DNA of 14,128 nt from Magnetospirillum sp. (GCA_020217035.1 JAIWOG010000130.1:1-14128), one strand, 5' to 3'. Counted from the stretch's first letter, positions 1 through 9,073 are shown. The notes: generated from the sequence alone by a model not told the origin. Program-made: numbers and translations.

Positions 1-301
1 GCGGACAGGTGAAGACGTGGGCGGCCAGCGGGCCGGTGGCGGTTTCCAGGCGGAACGGCCGCAACTCGTATTCCCAGCCTTCGTAGATTTGCAGACGGCG
101 CACCGATTCGTCGTCCACGTCTTTCGCCACCACGCCCGGCAGGCGGGCGCCGGGCTGGGCCACCAGCATGGGATAATGACGCCCGGCCACGTGCGGGCGT
201 CGCCAGCCGCGCAAGATCGCCGGCCGCACCGGCAATTCCTTGCCGCAGACGATGGCCCGCACGTCGTCATCCATCAGGGTGCCGAAGAAGAACAGGTTCA
301 T
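1..301 (-). CDS. Gamma-glutamylcyclotransferase-like (AIG2/GGCT family) protein, partial at the window edge
   Basis: The minus strand is open from an ATG at 301 to the window start, giving 100 codons with no stop, so the C-terminus is missing. The protein begins [20 protein letters not shown], which matches the F/Y-G-T-L substrate-loop signature of the gamma-glutamylcyclotransferase/AIG2 fold. Around residues 73-84 it has [12 protein letters not shown], the family's E-G-x-x-Y segment, where the acidic residue is usually catalytic. Members open gamma-glutamyl amines or peptides to 5-oxoproline, but many bacterial ones have no assigned substrate. The start codon overlaps the stop of the upstream mutase as ATGA, which implies translational coupling. 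The family call is fairly firm; the substrate is unknown. Confidence 0.75.
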   Translation of the reverse strand, partial: MNLFFFGTLMDDDVRAIVCGKELPVRPAILRGWRRPHVAGRHYPMLVAQPGARLPGVVAKDVDDESVRRLQIYEGWEYELRPFRLETATGPLAAHVFTCP

Positions 302-1680
302 GCGGGCAGTTCCACCCCGCTGGCCCGCAACTGGCCTTCCAGTTCCGCCCGCAGGCGGCCAAGCCCGGCCTGATCGGCGGCCTCGCAACGGGCCACCAGC
401 ACGGCTTGGGTGTTGGATGCCCGCAAAAGCCACCAGCCGTCAGTGGTGTCGACGCGCACCCCGTCGATGGAATTGACGCAAGCGCCGGAAGCGGCCAGCC
501 TTTCCCGCACCTCGGCCACCACCTGGAACTTCCTGTCCTCGGCGCAGTCGAAACGCAGTTCCGGGGTGTTGACCATGTGCGGCAATCGGTCCTTGCGCTC
601 CGCCAGGTTTTGGCCTTGCCAGCGGCCGACGATGCCGAGCAGCCGGACCGCCGCATAAAGCGCATCGTCGAAACCGTAATAGCGGTCGGCGAAGAAGATG
701 TGGCCGCTCATCTCGCCGGCCAAGGGTGCGCCGATTTCCGCCATCTGGGTCTTGATCAGCGAGTGTCCGGTGCGGCCCATGACGGCATTGCCGCCCAGCC
801 GCGCCACTTCGTCGAAGAACACCTTGGACGCTTTCACGTCGGCGATGATGGTGGCGCCGGGGCGGCTCTTCAGCAGGTCTTCGGCCAGGATGACCAGGAT
901 CTGGTCGCCCCACAGGATGCGGCCCTGGCCGTCGATCACCCCGATGCGGTCGCCGTCACCGTCGAAGGCGATGCCGATGTCGGCCCCCAGATCGGCCACC
1001 GCCTTTTGCAGGTCGACAAGGTTGTGCGGCTCGGTGGGGTCGGGATGGTGGTTGGGGAAGGTGCCGTCGATGGTGCCGAACAACACGGTGTGGTGGCCGG
1101 GCAGCAGCCGGGTCAGCTTGCCGACGATCTCGCCGGCCGCCCCGTTGCCGCAATCCCACACCACGTTCAGGCCGCGTTCACCGTCGAAATCCTTGACCAA
1201 CCGCCCGGCATATTCGTCGGCGACGTCGTCGGCGCTGGCGCCCCCCTGTCCGACGGCATAAGTCCCGGATGCTGCGATGCGACCCAGATCCTTGATGTCG
1301 GGGCCGAAGAACGGCTTGCCCGCCAGCACCATCTTGAAGCCGTTATGATTGGGCGGGTTGTGGCTGCCGGTGACCATGATGCCGCCATCGGCGCCCCGCG
1401 CCTTGGCGGCGTAATACAGCATGGGCGTCGGCCCGCGCCCCACGGCGCGGACCTGACAACCGGTGGTCACCAAACCCTCGATCAGCGCTTCGGCCAGCAT
1501 GGGCGACGACAGCCGCCCGTCCCAGCCGACGCAGACCACCGATCCGCCGTTGTTCCTGACCCGGGTGCCGAAGGCCTGGCCGATGGCGCGCGCATCGGCG
1601 GCGGACAGCGTCTCGTCAATAATGCCGCGAATGTCGTATTCGCGCAGGATGGTGGGATGGAAGGTGTGGGTCATGTTCAT
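298..1680 (-). CDS. manB: Phosphomannomutase/phosphoglucomutase (alpha-D-phosphohexomutase family)
   Basis: This 460-residue cytoplasmic enzyme interconverts hexose 6- and 1-phosphates (mannose and/or glucose), feeding GDP-mannose and UDP-glucose synthesis. All four hallmarks are visible: the phosphoserine loop TGSHNP at 104-109 (Ser106), the Mg-binding DGDGDR at 240-245, the sugar-specificity loop GEMSGH at 322-327, and the phosphate-binding RASNTQ at 420-425. GEMSGH is typical of the bifunctional PMM/PGM (AlgC/ManB-like) branch, so mannose versus glucose preference cannot be fixed from sequence; the symbol is a convention. The start could be Met1 or Met3 (1674); GAG six bases before Met3 is the better of two weak ribosome sites. 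It lies 156 bp downstream of pgm on the same strand and overlaps the next gene by four bases. Confidence 0.93.
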   Translation of the reverse strand: MNMTHTFHPTILREYDIRGIIDETLSAADARAIGQAFGTRVRNNGGSVVCVGWDGRLSSPMLAEALIEGLVTTGCQVRAVGRGPTPMLYYAAKARGADGGIMVTGSHNPPNHNGFKMVLAGKPFFGPDIKDLGRIAASGTYAVGQGGASADDVADEYAGRLVKDFDGERGLNVVWDCGNGAAGEIVGKLTRLLPGHHTVLFGTIDGTFPNHHPDPTEPHNLVDLQKAVADLGADIGIAFDGDGDRIGVIDGQGRILWGDQILVILAEDLLKSRPGATIIADVKASKVFFDEVARLGGNAVMGRTGHSLIKTQMAEIGAPLAGEMSGHIFFADRYYGFDDALYAAVRLLGIVGRWQGQNLAERKDRLPHMVNTPELRFDCAEDRKFQVVAEVRERLAASGACVNSIDGVRVDTTDGWWLLRASNTQAVLVARCEAADQAGLGRLRAELEGQLRASGVELPA

Positions 1681-1721
1681 CTCGTGTTAAACGACGTCAC
1701 TTCCGCCTGCGCGAACATGAC

Positions 1722-1827
1722 AAAAAATTAGACCACAGAGACACAGAGGCACAGAGAGATTTTGCCAGATGGCACGCGAAAACCGAGACGCGATGAAAGC
1801 CTCTCTGTGTCTCTGTGTCTCTGTGGT
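1722..1827 (-). terminator. Possible intrinsic terminator or attenuator downstream of pgm
   Basis: Read on the minus strand, the 27-bp inverted repeat starts 9 bases after the pgm stop. It is followed four bases past the stem by a T6 run (1727 down to 1722). That is the layout of an intrinsic terminator, although the 42-nt loop is much larger than usual. The stem would also block 3' exonucleases. If it terminates, the downstream mutase gene needs its own promoter within about 1681-1721, where I see none that is convincing. Confidence 0.45.
1732..1827. repeat. Long inverted repeat made of ACACAGAG octamers
   Basis: The arms at 1732-1758 and 1801-1827 are reverse complements at 26 of 27 positions; the one mismatch is at 1749. 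Each arm is itself a run of about three ACAGAG hexamers on an 8-bp period. The 42-bp spacer holds two smaller dyads: TGCC-AGAT-GGCA at 1763-1774 and CGCG at 1775-1778 against CGCG at 1789-1792. The composition (purine-rich on one strand, repetitive) differs from the flanking GC-rich genes. It fills the gap between two co-directional mutase genes without touching either. It may be a dispersed palindromic element, but one copy in one window cannot show that. Confidence 0.85.
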
Positions 1828-1836
1828 TCCAAACCT

Positions 1837-3529
<1,693 letters not shown>

Positions 3530-3552
3530 TGGATCGACTAGAAGAGCCTGGA

Positions 3553-3568
3553 CCATTTGCCTAAATGG
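3553..3568. promoter_or_regulatory. Operator-like dyad in the pgm/aer intergenic region
   Basis: CCATTT-GCCT-AAATGG is a perfect 6-bp inverted repeat with a 4-bp centre. It sits in an AT-rich stretch of the 232-bp divergent intergenic region, about 24 bp upstream of the proposed pgm -35. A second short dyad, CTATT-T-AATAG, lies at 3591-3601. Either could bind a regulator. No known operator was recognised, and a TATACA at 3658-3663 is the best -10-like site on the plus strand. Confidence 0.25.
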
Positions 3569-3697
3569 CACCTGCATTTACAAGTCGTTGCTATTTAATA
3601 GAAAAAATCTAATTCGCAACATTATTTCCCTTGAATTCGCCGGCCAACCTGCCAAGTTATACAAACATAGGTATGCATTCTAATGTCTGGGGTAGCC

Positions 3698-5380
3698 ATG
3701 CGCATCAACGAACCGATCACCGCCCGTGAAGTGATGATGAAAGATGGCGAGATGCTGGTGTCGCGTACCGACAGCGGCGGCCGCATCACCTTCGTCAACC
3801 AGGCCTTCATCGACATCAGCGGGTTCACCCGCGACGAACTGGTCGGCCAGCCGCACAATCTGGTGCGCCACCCCCACATGCCGAAAGAAGCCTTCGCCGA
3901 TCTGTGGGCCACCATCAAGGCCGGCAAGCCGTGGGAAGGCTTCGTCAAGAACCGCTGCAAGAACGGCGACTTCTATTGGGTGCGGGCCAATGTCACCCCG
4001 GTGATGGAAAACGGCCAAGTCAGCGGCTATGTGTCCATTCGCAGCAAGCCCTCGCGCACCCAGGTGGCCGCCGCCGAGGCGCTTTACAAGGACTTCCGCG
4101 AGAACCGGGCGCAAGGACTGGTGATCCGCGAGGGCCGGGTCGAAAAAACCGGCTGGGCCGGCCGCGTCGCCCGCATGACCAGCGGCATCACCGCCGCCCT
4201 GGTCACCGCCATCGCCCTGCCGATGGGGCTGGCCCTGGCCGCCGCCGAGGCGGTGCAGTTGGACAGGCTGGCCGTGGCCGTGGCCTTGGTCGGCCTGAGC
4301 TTGCTGAGCGCCGTCGTCATGGGCCGTGCCGTGATCAAGCGGGTGCATCAGCCGCTGGAACGCATGGAAACCCACCTCGACGCCGTGGCGCGGGGCGATT
4401 TCAGCCACGAAATCGGCGACGAGAAAGTCACCGACTTCCAGCGCACCACCGCCTTGTTGCGGGCGATGAAGGCCAAGCTGGGCTATGCCCAGTTGGAAAA
4501 GATCGAGATGGACAAGCTGATGGAAGCGCAGCGGCGCCAGGACATGGAGCGCGTCGCCCAATCCCTGGATGCCCGCGTCCGCAACATCGTCGAACTGATC
4601 CAGATGTCGGCGGATTCCCTGCTGGGCAATTCCCAAACCTTGTCGGGCAACGCCGACGAAACCATGGTGCAGGCCGGCAACGTCACCGCCATGACCAGCC
4701 AAGTCACCTCCAATGTTCAGGCGGTGTCGGCGGCCACCCACGAATTGTCGTCCTCGGTGGACGAGATTTCCCGCCAAGTCTCCCACGCCGCCGCCATCTC
4801 CGCCGATGCGGTCGCCCAGGCCGGCCGCACGGACACCACCGTGCGCGGCCTGTCCGACGCCGCCTCGCGCATCGGCGAAGTGGTGCAGTTGATCCAGCAG
4901 ATCGCCAGCCAGACCAACCTTTTGGCGCTCAATGCCACCATCGAAGCGGCCCGTGCCGGTGAAGCCGGCAAGGGTTTCGCCGTGGTCGCCAACGAGGTGA
5001 AGTCCCTGGCCAACCAGACCGCCAAGGCGACCGAGGAGATCGGCACCCAGATCGCCGCCATCCAAAGCGAAACCCGCACGGCGGTGGACGCCATCAAATC
5101 CATCTCGCAGACCATCGAGAACATCAACGAATTGTCGTCGGCCATCTCGGCCGCCGTCGAGGAACAGGGCGCGGCCACCCAGGAAATCGCCCGCAGCGTC
5201 GGCCAGGCCGCCGAAGGCACCCATCACGCCGCCGAAAACGTATCGGTGGTGGCCGGTGCGGCCGAGGAAACCAAACTGATGTCCGACCAGGTCACCGAGG
5301 CCGCCCGGGTGCTGCAAAACGTGTCAAGCCAACTGGCCGACGAGGTGAAGGGCTTCCTGGCGGAAATCCGCGCCGCTTGA
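3698..5380 (+). CDS. aer: Aer-type PAS-domain methyl-accepting chemotaxis (aerotaxis/redox) receptor
   Basis: This 560-residue receptor senses cytoplasmic redox state or oxygen and passes the signal to CheA/CheW. The order is: PAS at about 20-115, a two-helix membrane hairpin at about 162-185 and 190-212 with almost no periplasmic loop, HAMP at about 212-265, and an MCP signalling domain at about 300-540. The conserved hairpin tip lies at 392-438 ([20 protein letters not shown]). The PAS region QPHNLVRHP and [15 protein letters not shown] closely resembles E. coli Aer, with Asn34, Arg57, His58, Phe66, Trp70 and Asn85 at the same numbers, but position 60 is His instead of Asp. There is no C-terminal NWETF-like CheR/CheB tether. 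The start at 3698 is preferred over an in-frame ATG at 3683 because TGGGG lies six bases before it. Confidence 0.9.
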   Translation: MRINEPITAREVMMKDGEMLVSRTDSGGRITFVNQAFIDISGFTRDELVGQPHNLVRHPHMPKEAFADLWATIKAGKPWEGFVKNRCKNGDFYWVRANVTPVMENGQVSGYVSIRSKPSRTQVAAAEALYKDFRENRAQGLVIREGRVEKTGWAGRVARMTSGITAALVTAIALPMGLALAAAEAVQLDRLAVAVALVGLSLLSAVVMGRAVIKRVHQPLERMETHLDAVARGDFSHEIGDEKVTDFQRTTALLRAMKAKLGYAQLEKIEMDKLMEAQRRQDMERVAQSLDARVRNIVELIQMSADSLLGNSQTLSGNADETMVQAGNVTAMTSQVTSNVQAVSAATHELSSSVDEISRQVSHAAAISADAVAQAGRTDTTVRGLSDAASRIGEVVQLIQQIASQTNLLALNATIEAARAGEAGKGFAVVANEVKSLANQTAKATEEIGTQIAAIQSETRTAVDAIKSISQTIENINELSSAISAAVEEQGAATQEIARSVGQAAEGTHHAAENVSVVAGAAEETKLMSDQVTEAARVLQNVSSQLADEVKGFLAEIRAA

Positions 5381-5391
5381 CCTCAAACGAC

Positions 5392-5426
5392 AAAGGGGGC
5401 GCCCCCATGGGAGCGCCCCCTTTTTT
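5392..5426 (+). terminator. Strong intrinsic terminator of aer, shared with convergent ugd
   Basis: A perfect 11-bp stem (5392-5402 with 5413-5423, AAAGGGGGCGC arm) encloses a 10-nt loop and ends in T6 (5421-5426) on the plus strand, 11 bp after the aer stop. On the minus strand the same hairpin lies just past the ugd stop, but only TTT follows it, so it should work better for aer than for ugd. Confidence 0.92.
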
Positions 5427-5438
5427 CATGCGCCGCGT

Positions 5439-6743
5439 TTAGTTGCGGCCGATGCTGGTATAGGCGAAGCCGGCTTCCTTCATCTCGACCGGGTCGTAGA
5501 CGTTGCGCAAATCGACCACCACCGGCGACGTCATGGCCGCCTTCACCTTGGTCAGGTTCAGCGCCCGGAACTCGTTCCATTCGGTGATGATGACCAGGCA
5601 GTCGGCCCCTTGCAGCGTTTCATAGGAATCGTTGCAATAGGAGATGCCGCCCAGCAGCTTCTTGGCTTCTTCCATGCCTTCGGGGTCGAACGCCTTGACG
5701 GTGGCGCCCGCGGCGACCAAGGCGGGGACGATGTCCAAGGACGGGCTGTCGCGCATGTCGTCGGTGTTGGGCTTGAAGGTCAGGCCCAGCACGGCAACGG
5801 TCTTGCCCGCCACCGAACCGCCGCAGGCGGCGACCACGCGCTCGGCCATGGCCTTCTTGCGCTTGTCGTTGACGTCGACCACGGTTTCGACGATGCGCAA
5901 GGGCGCGTCGTAATCCCGCGCCGTCTTGACCAGGGCCAGGGTGTCTTTCGGGAAGCACGAGCCGCCATAGCCCGGACCGGGGTGCAGGAACTTCTTGCCG
6001 ATACGGCCGTCCAGGCCGATGCCCTTGGCCACGTCGTGGACGTTGGCGCCCACCTTCTCGCACAGATCGGCGATTTCGTTGATGAAGGTGATCTTGGTGG
6101 CCAGGAAGGTGTTTCCGGCGTACTTGATCAGTTCCGAGGTGCGGCGCGAGGTGAAGACGATGGGCGTCTCGATCAGGTACAGCACGCGGTAAAGCTGCTT
6201 CATCACCGCCCGAGCCTTGTCGGATTCGGTGCCGATCACCACACGGTCGGGCCGCATGAAGTCGTTGATGGCCGACCCTTCGCGCAGGAACTCGGGGTTG
6301 GACACCACGTCGAACTGGGCGTCGGGGCGGCGCTTCCTGATGATGGCTTCCACTTCGTCGCCGGTGCCCACCGGCACGGTGGACTTGGTCACCACCACGG
6401 TGTAGCCGGTCATGGCGTCGGCGATTTCCTCGGCCGCCGCATAGACATAGGACAGATCGGCATGGCCGTCGCCGCGACGCGACGGCGTGCCCACGGCGAT
6501 GAACACCGCGTCGGCGTCCTTGACCGCCGCCTTCAGGTCGGTGGTGAAGGACAGGCGGCCGGCACGCACGTTGTCGGCGACCAGTTCGTCCAGGCCCGGT
6601 TCGTAGATGGGCATGATGTTCTGGTGCAGCTTTTCGATCTTGCCGGCGTCCTTGTCGACGCAGACCACGTCGATGCCGAATTCCGAGAAGCAGGTTCCCG
6701 ACACCAGACCCACATAGCCGGTGCCGATCATGGCGATACGCAT
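5439..6743 (-). CDS. ugd: UDP-glucose 6-dehydrogenase
   Basis: This 434-residue enzyme oxidises UDP-glucose twice with NAD+ to give UDP-glucuronate, a precursor of acidic exopolysaccharide and lipopolysaccharide sugars. The N-terminal Rossmann motif GTGYVGL is at 7-13. The EFLREGSAINDF segment is at 151-162, the substrate-contact SELIKYAGN at 203-211, and the catalytic-cysteine loop GGSCFPKD at 260-267 (Cys263). The C-terminal UDP-binding domain includes FKPNTDDMRDSPS at about 323-335. Length is normal for the bacterial family. AAGGA lies about ten bases before the ATG, inside the 20-bp gap after galU, so the two form an operon. It converges on aer. Confidence 0.96.
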   Translation of the reverse strand: MRIAMIGTGYVGLVSGTCFSEFGIDVVCVDKDAGKIEKLHQNIMPIYEPGLDELVADNVRAGRLSFTTDLKAAVKDADAVFIAVGTPSRRGDGHADLSYVYAAAEEIADAMTGYTVVVTKSTVPVGTGDEVEAIIRKRRPDAQFDVVSNPEFLREGSAINDFMRPDRVVIGTESDKARAVMKQLYRVLYLIETPIVFTSRRTSELIKYAGNTFLATKITFINEIADLCEKVGANVHDVAKGIGLDGRIGKKFLHPGPGYGGSCFPKDTLALVKTARDYDAPLRIVETVVDVNDKRKKAMAERVVAACGGSVAGKTVAVLGLTFKPNTDDMRDSPSLDIVPALVAAGATVKAFDPEGMEEAKKLLGGISYCNDSYETLQGADCLVIITEWNEFRALNLTKVKAAMTSPVVVDLRNVYDPVEMKEAGFAYTSIGRN

Positions 6744-6763
6744 GAGGTGCGATCCTTGATTGG

Positions 6764-7636
6764 TTAGAACTTATACTTGGCCAGGGCTTCGCGAACCGAA
6801 GCCCCGATATCCTCGCGATCAAGCGCGAAGGCGATGTTGGCTTCCAGCCAGCCCACCTTGTCGCCGCAATCGAAACGCTGGCCGTCGAAGCGCAGACCGT
6901 GGAACGGCACCATGCCGATGGTCTGGCTGATGGCATCGGTCAACTGGATTTCGCCGCCGGCACCCTTTTCCTTCTTGTCCAGCACGTCGAACACCGCCGG
7001 GTGCAGGATGTAGCGGCCGATGATCGACAGCGTCGAGGGCGCCACCTCGGGATCGGGCTTTTCCACCAGCCCCTTGGCCTTGGCGACACGGCCGTTGTCG
7101 TGTTCCACGTCCAGGATGCCATAGCGCTTGGTGTGTTCGCGCGGCACGTCGCTGACGGCGACCACGTGGCCGCCCAGTTCCGTGTGGGCGGCGACCATCT
7201 GCTTCAGGCACGGGGTCTTGGCCAGGATCAAATCGTCGGGAAGCAGCACGGCGAAGGGCTCGTCCTCGACCAGGTCGCGGGCGCACCACACGGCGTGGCC
7301 CAGACCCAAGGGCTCGGTCTGACGGGTATAGCTCATCTGGCCGGATTTGGGCATCCAACTGGTGACCGCCTCGACCAGGTCGAACTTGCCGCGCTCTTTC
7401 AGCGTGCGTTCCAGTTCGGGATTGTGGTCGAAATGGTCTTCCAGCGCGTTCTTGCCGCGTCCGGTGACGAAGATGAAATGCTCGCAGCCGGCGGCGGCGG
7501 CTTCTTCCACGGCATATTGGATCAGCGGCTTGTCCACCACCGGCAGCATTTCCTTGGGCATGGCCTTGGTGGCGGGCAGAAAACGGGTGCCCATGCCGCC
7601 AACGGGAAACACTGCCTTGCGAACGCGACGTGCCAT
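6764..7636 (-). CDS. galU: UTP--glucose-1-phosphate uridylyltransferase
   Basis: This 290-residue cytoplasmic nucleotidyltransferase makes UDP-glucose and pyrophosphate from UTP and glucose 1-phosphate. The signature GGMGTRFLPATKAMPKEM is at 13-30. LLPDD at 131-135 holds the metal and nucleotide-binding aspartates. GLVEKPDP is at 189-196 and GGEIQLTDAI at 227-236, all as in bacterial GalU. AAGGAG sits seven bases before the ATG. Its product is the substrate of Ugd, encoded 20 bp downstream, and its substrate comes from the Pgm encoded about 4 kb away on the same strand. I saw no clear promoter in the 89 bp between it and the J-domain gene. Confidence 0.96.
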   Translation of the reverse strand: MARRVRKAVFPVGGMGTRFLPATKAMPKEMLPVVDKPLIQYAVEEAAAAGCEHFIFVTGRGKNALEDHFDHNPELERTLKERGKFDLVEAVTSWMPKSGQMSYTRQTEPLGLGHAVWCARDLVEDEPFAVLLPDDLILAKTPCLKQMVAAHTELGGHVVAVSDVPREHTKRYGILDVEHDNGRVAKAKGLVEKPDPEVAPSTLSIIGRYILHPAVFDVLDKKEKGAGGEIQLTDAISQTIGMVPFHGLRFDGQRFDCGDKVGWLEANIAFALDREDIGASVREALAKYKF

Positions 7637-7725
7637 GAAGACGCTCCTTGGAGATCGTTAATCCACAGGAAGATTGCGGATGGGCGATGTTTTGCCACGC
7701 CCCTGCGTCCAAAGCAACGCCAGCG

Positions 7726-8193
7726 TCAGGACAAAAGGCGGTCGCGAGCCTGATTCAGCCGGGCGGCGATCCAGTTCGAGCCGCCACGGTCGGGATGGTT
7801 GGCCTCCATCAGCCGGCGATGGGCGGCCTTGATGGCGGCTGCGTCGGCTTCCGGCCCCACACCCAGGATCTGGCGGGCCTCGTCGACGCTCATGACGCCG
7901 GTGGGCGGAGCCGGCGGTTGCGGCGCGGGGCCGCCGCCAGCCATGCCGCGAAAGGTCTTCCATACCGCGTGCGCCTTCAGCGCCCGCTGCACCCACAGCC
8001 AGACGCCGGCCCCCACCGCCGCCAGACCGGCCAGCTTGCCGGTCAGCACCAGAAAGATTCCGAAAGCGAACAACAAGCCCGCCCCCAGGCCGGCCATGAC
8101 CTTGGCGGCATGTTGGGGATGGGCCTTCTTCAGCCACCGGTACAGCAACCAGGCGGCGATGGGCAGGCCAATGGCAAGGGCAAGCGGCATCAT
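7726..8193 (-). CDS. Membrane-anchored J-domain (DnaJ-like, TIM14-type) protein
   Basis: This 155-residue protein has hydrophobic helices at about 2-20 and 33-51, and possibly 55-70. A Pro-rich linker (about 87-99) follows, then a short C-terminal J-domain at about 102-155 with the HPD motif at 133-135 that stimulates Hsp70 ATPase. Membrane segments first and a degenerate J-domain last is the TIM14/Pam18-like plan; the bacterial role and client are unknown. The frame can be extended to a TTG at 8226, but no ribosome site supports that. The ATG at 8193 lies directly at the expected start point of a TATAAT promoter, so the message may be leaderless. It lies between galU and the flagellar operon and need not belong to either. 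Confidence 0.82.
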   Translation of the reverse strand: MMPLALAIGLPIAAWLLYRWLKKAHPQHAAKVMAGLGAGLLFAFGIFLVLTGKLAGLAAVGAGVWLWVQRALKAHAVWKTFRGMAGGGPAPQPPAPPTGVMSVDEARQILGVGPEADAAAIKAAHRRLMEANHPDRGGSNWIAARLNQARDRLLS

Positions 8194-8199
8194 GCGGAT

Positions 8200-8226
8200 A
8201 TTATAAGCGCGAAAGGCCGGGATCAA
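8200..8226 (-). promoter_or_regulatory. Promoter with perfect -10 box, probably giving a leaderless mRNA
   Basis: The minus strand carries TATAAT at 8205-8200. TTGATC at 8226-8221, 15 bp upstream, matches four of six -35 bases. Six bases separate the -10 box from the ATG at 8193, so transcription should begin at or next to the A of the start codon. There is no Shine-Dalgarno sequence before this ATG. Confidence 0.55.
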
Positions 8227-8229
8227 ACG

Positions 8230-8288
8230 CCCGGCAAAAAATTCCCAAGCTTCCCGGTGGGCGGTTTTTGCCCACCGGGATTGCCGGG
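8230..8288 (-). terminator. Nested hairpin terminator of the flgFGAH operon
   Basis: Just after the flgH stop the minus strand has a perfect 11-bp stem (8252-8262 with 8270-8280) with a 7-nt loop. It is enclosed by a second perfect 8-bp inverted repeat (8230-8237 with 8281-8288). A T6 run lies on the minus strand at 8241-8236, ten bases past the inner stem and partly inside the outer arm. The hairpin is certain. The offset T-run makes classic intrinsic termination likely but not sure. Confidence 0.7.
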
Positions 8289-8293
8289 GATCA

Positions 8294-9049
8294 TCAGAAC
8301 GGCAGGATCACATCCAGCAATTGCTGGCCATAGCGCGGCTGCGTCAGGTCCGAGTTGACGCCGCGGCCGCCATAATAGATGCGGGCCTCGGCGATCTTGT
8401 CGTAGGTCACCGAATTGGCCGACGAGATGTCTTCCGGGCGGATGATGCCCTGGACATTCAACTCGCGCAGTTCGTAGTTCACGCGGATTTCCTGCTTGCC
8501 GGAAATCACCAGATTACCGTTGGGCAACACCTGGGTGATGATCGCCGCCAGGCTGACGGTCATGCTGTCGGTGCGGCCGGTGGTGCCGGTGTTGGTGTTG
8601 GTGCTGGTCCCGGTTGTGCCCACCAGATTGGCCGGGTCGACCGAATCGGGCAGCACCTTGTTCAAGGAATTCTCGAAGCCCAAAAGACCGGTGATCCCGG
8701 CTTCCTCGGTGCTGTCGCGCGATCGCGTCAACGTCGAGTTGAACGACGCGCTTTCGTTGGAGATCGCCACCGCCACGGTCAGGATGTCACCCACTTCCTT
8801 GGCCCGCTGGTCCTTGAAGAAGGCCCGGGCACCGGGACGCCACAGCGAGTTGGCGTTCTGCGGCGGCGCCACCGGTTGCGGCATGGGCATGACCACCGGC
8901 TGATAACCGGATTTCTGGGTCGGGTCCTCGATCTTCGACACGGTGGGACCGGATCCGACCTCGGACAGCCGACTGAGAGCGTTGCAGGCGGTCAGCGAAC
9001 CGGCGGCCAGGGCCAGGATGGTGGTGCGAAGCAGGATGCGGCTGATCAT
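8294..9049 (-). CDS. flgH: Flagellar L-ring lipoprotein FlgH
   Basis: This 251-residue outer-membrane lipoprotein forms the L ring around the flagellar rod. It has a signal peptide ending in the lipobox LTAC (19-22), with Cys22 the expected lipidated residue. Family features follow: NSLWRPGARAFFKDQRAKEVGDILTV-type sequence from about 67, SLAAIITQVLPNGNL at 166-180, GKQEIRVNYELREL at 184-197, and the GIIRPEDI and ARIYYGGRG segments near the end. An insertion rich in Thr, Asn and Gly at 144-159 is low-complexity. It is the last gene of flgF-flgG-flgA-flgH, 24 bp after flgA, with GGAG nine bases before the ATG and a hairpin after the stop. Confidence 0.96.
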   Translation of the reverse strand: MISRILLRTTILALAAGSLTACNALSRLSEVGSGPTVSKIEDPTQKSGYQPVVMPMPQPVAPPQNANSLWRPGARAFFKDQRAKEVGDILTVAVAISNESASFNSTLTRSRDSTEEAGITGLLGFENSLNKVLPDSVDPANLVGTTGTSTNTNTGTTGRTDSMTVSLAAIITQVLPNGNLVISGKQEIRVNYELRELNVQGIIRPEDISSANSVTYDKIAEARIYYGGRGVNSDLTQPRYGQQLLDVILPF

Positions 9050-9073
9050 GATGGCGTGCTCCGGAAGACGGGC

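Noticed and set aside
406..1731. Long plus-strand frame of 441 codons opposite the PMM/PGM gene
   Set aside because: It is the mirror of a clear mutase gene in GC-rich DNA. The product is rich in His, Gln, Gly and Asp with no recognisable domain.
1732..1827. CRISPR-like or insertion-sequence end interpretation of the inverted repeat
   Set aside because: There are only two arms with no regularly spaced unique spacers, no transposase frame and no visible target duplication.
3631..3663. TTGAAT (3631-3636) with TATACA (3658-3663) as a sigma-70 promoter for aer
   Set aside because: The spacer is 21 bp, too long for a normal promoter; only the TATACA remains as a weak candidate.
3683..3697. Upstream ATG for the Aer-like gene
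   Set aside because: No ribosome site precedes it, whereas TGGGG is well placed before the ATG at 3698, and homology numbering with E. coli Aer fits the later start exactly.
3680..5317. Minus-strand frame of 545 codons opposite the Aer-like gene
   Set aside because: Gly/His/Asp-rich antisense shadow of a receptor with complete PAS, HAMP and MCP domains.
8194..8226. TTG start for the J-domain gene at 8226
   Set aside because: No ribosome site lies before it, and it coincides with the -35 region of the promoter that fits the ATG at 8193.
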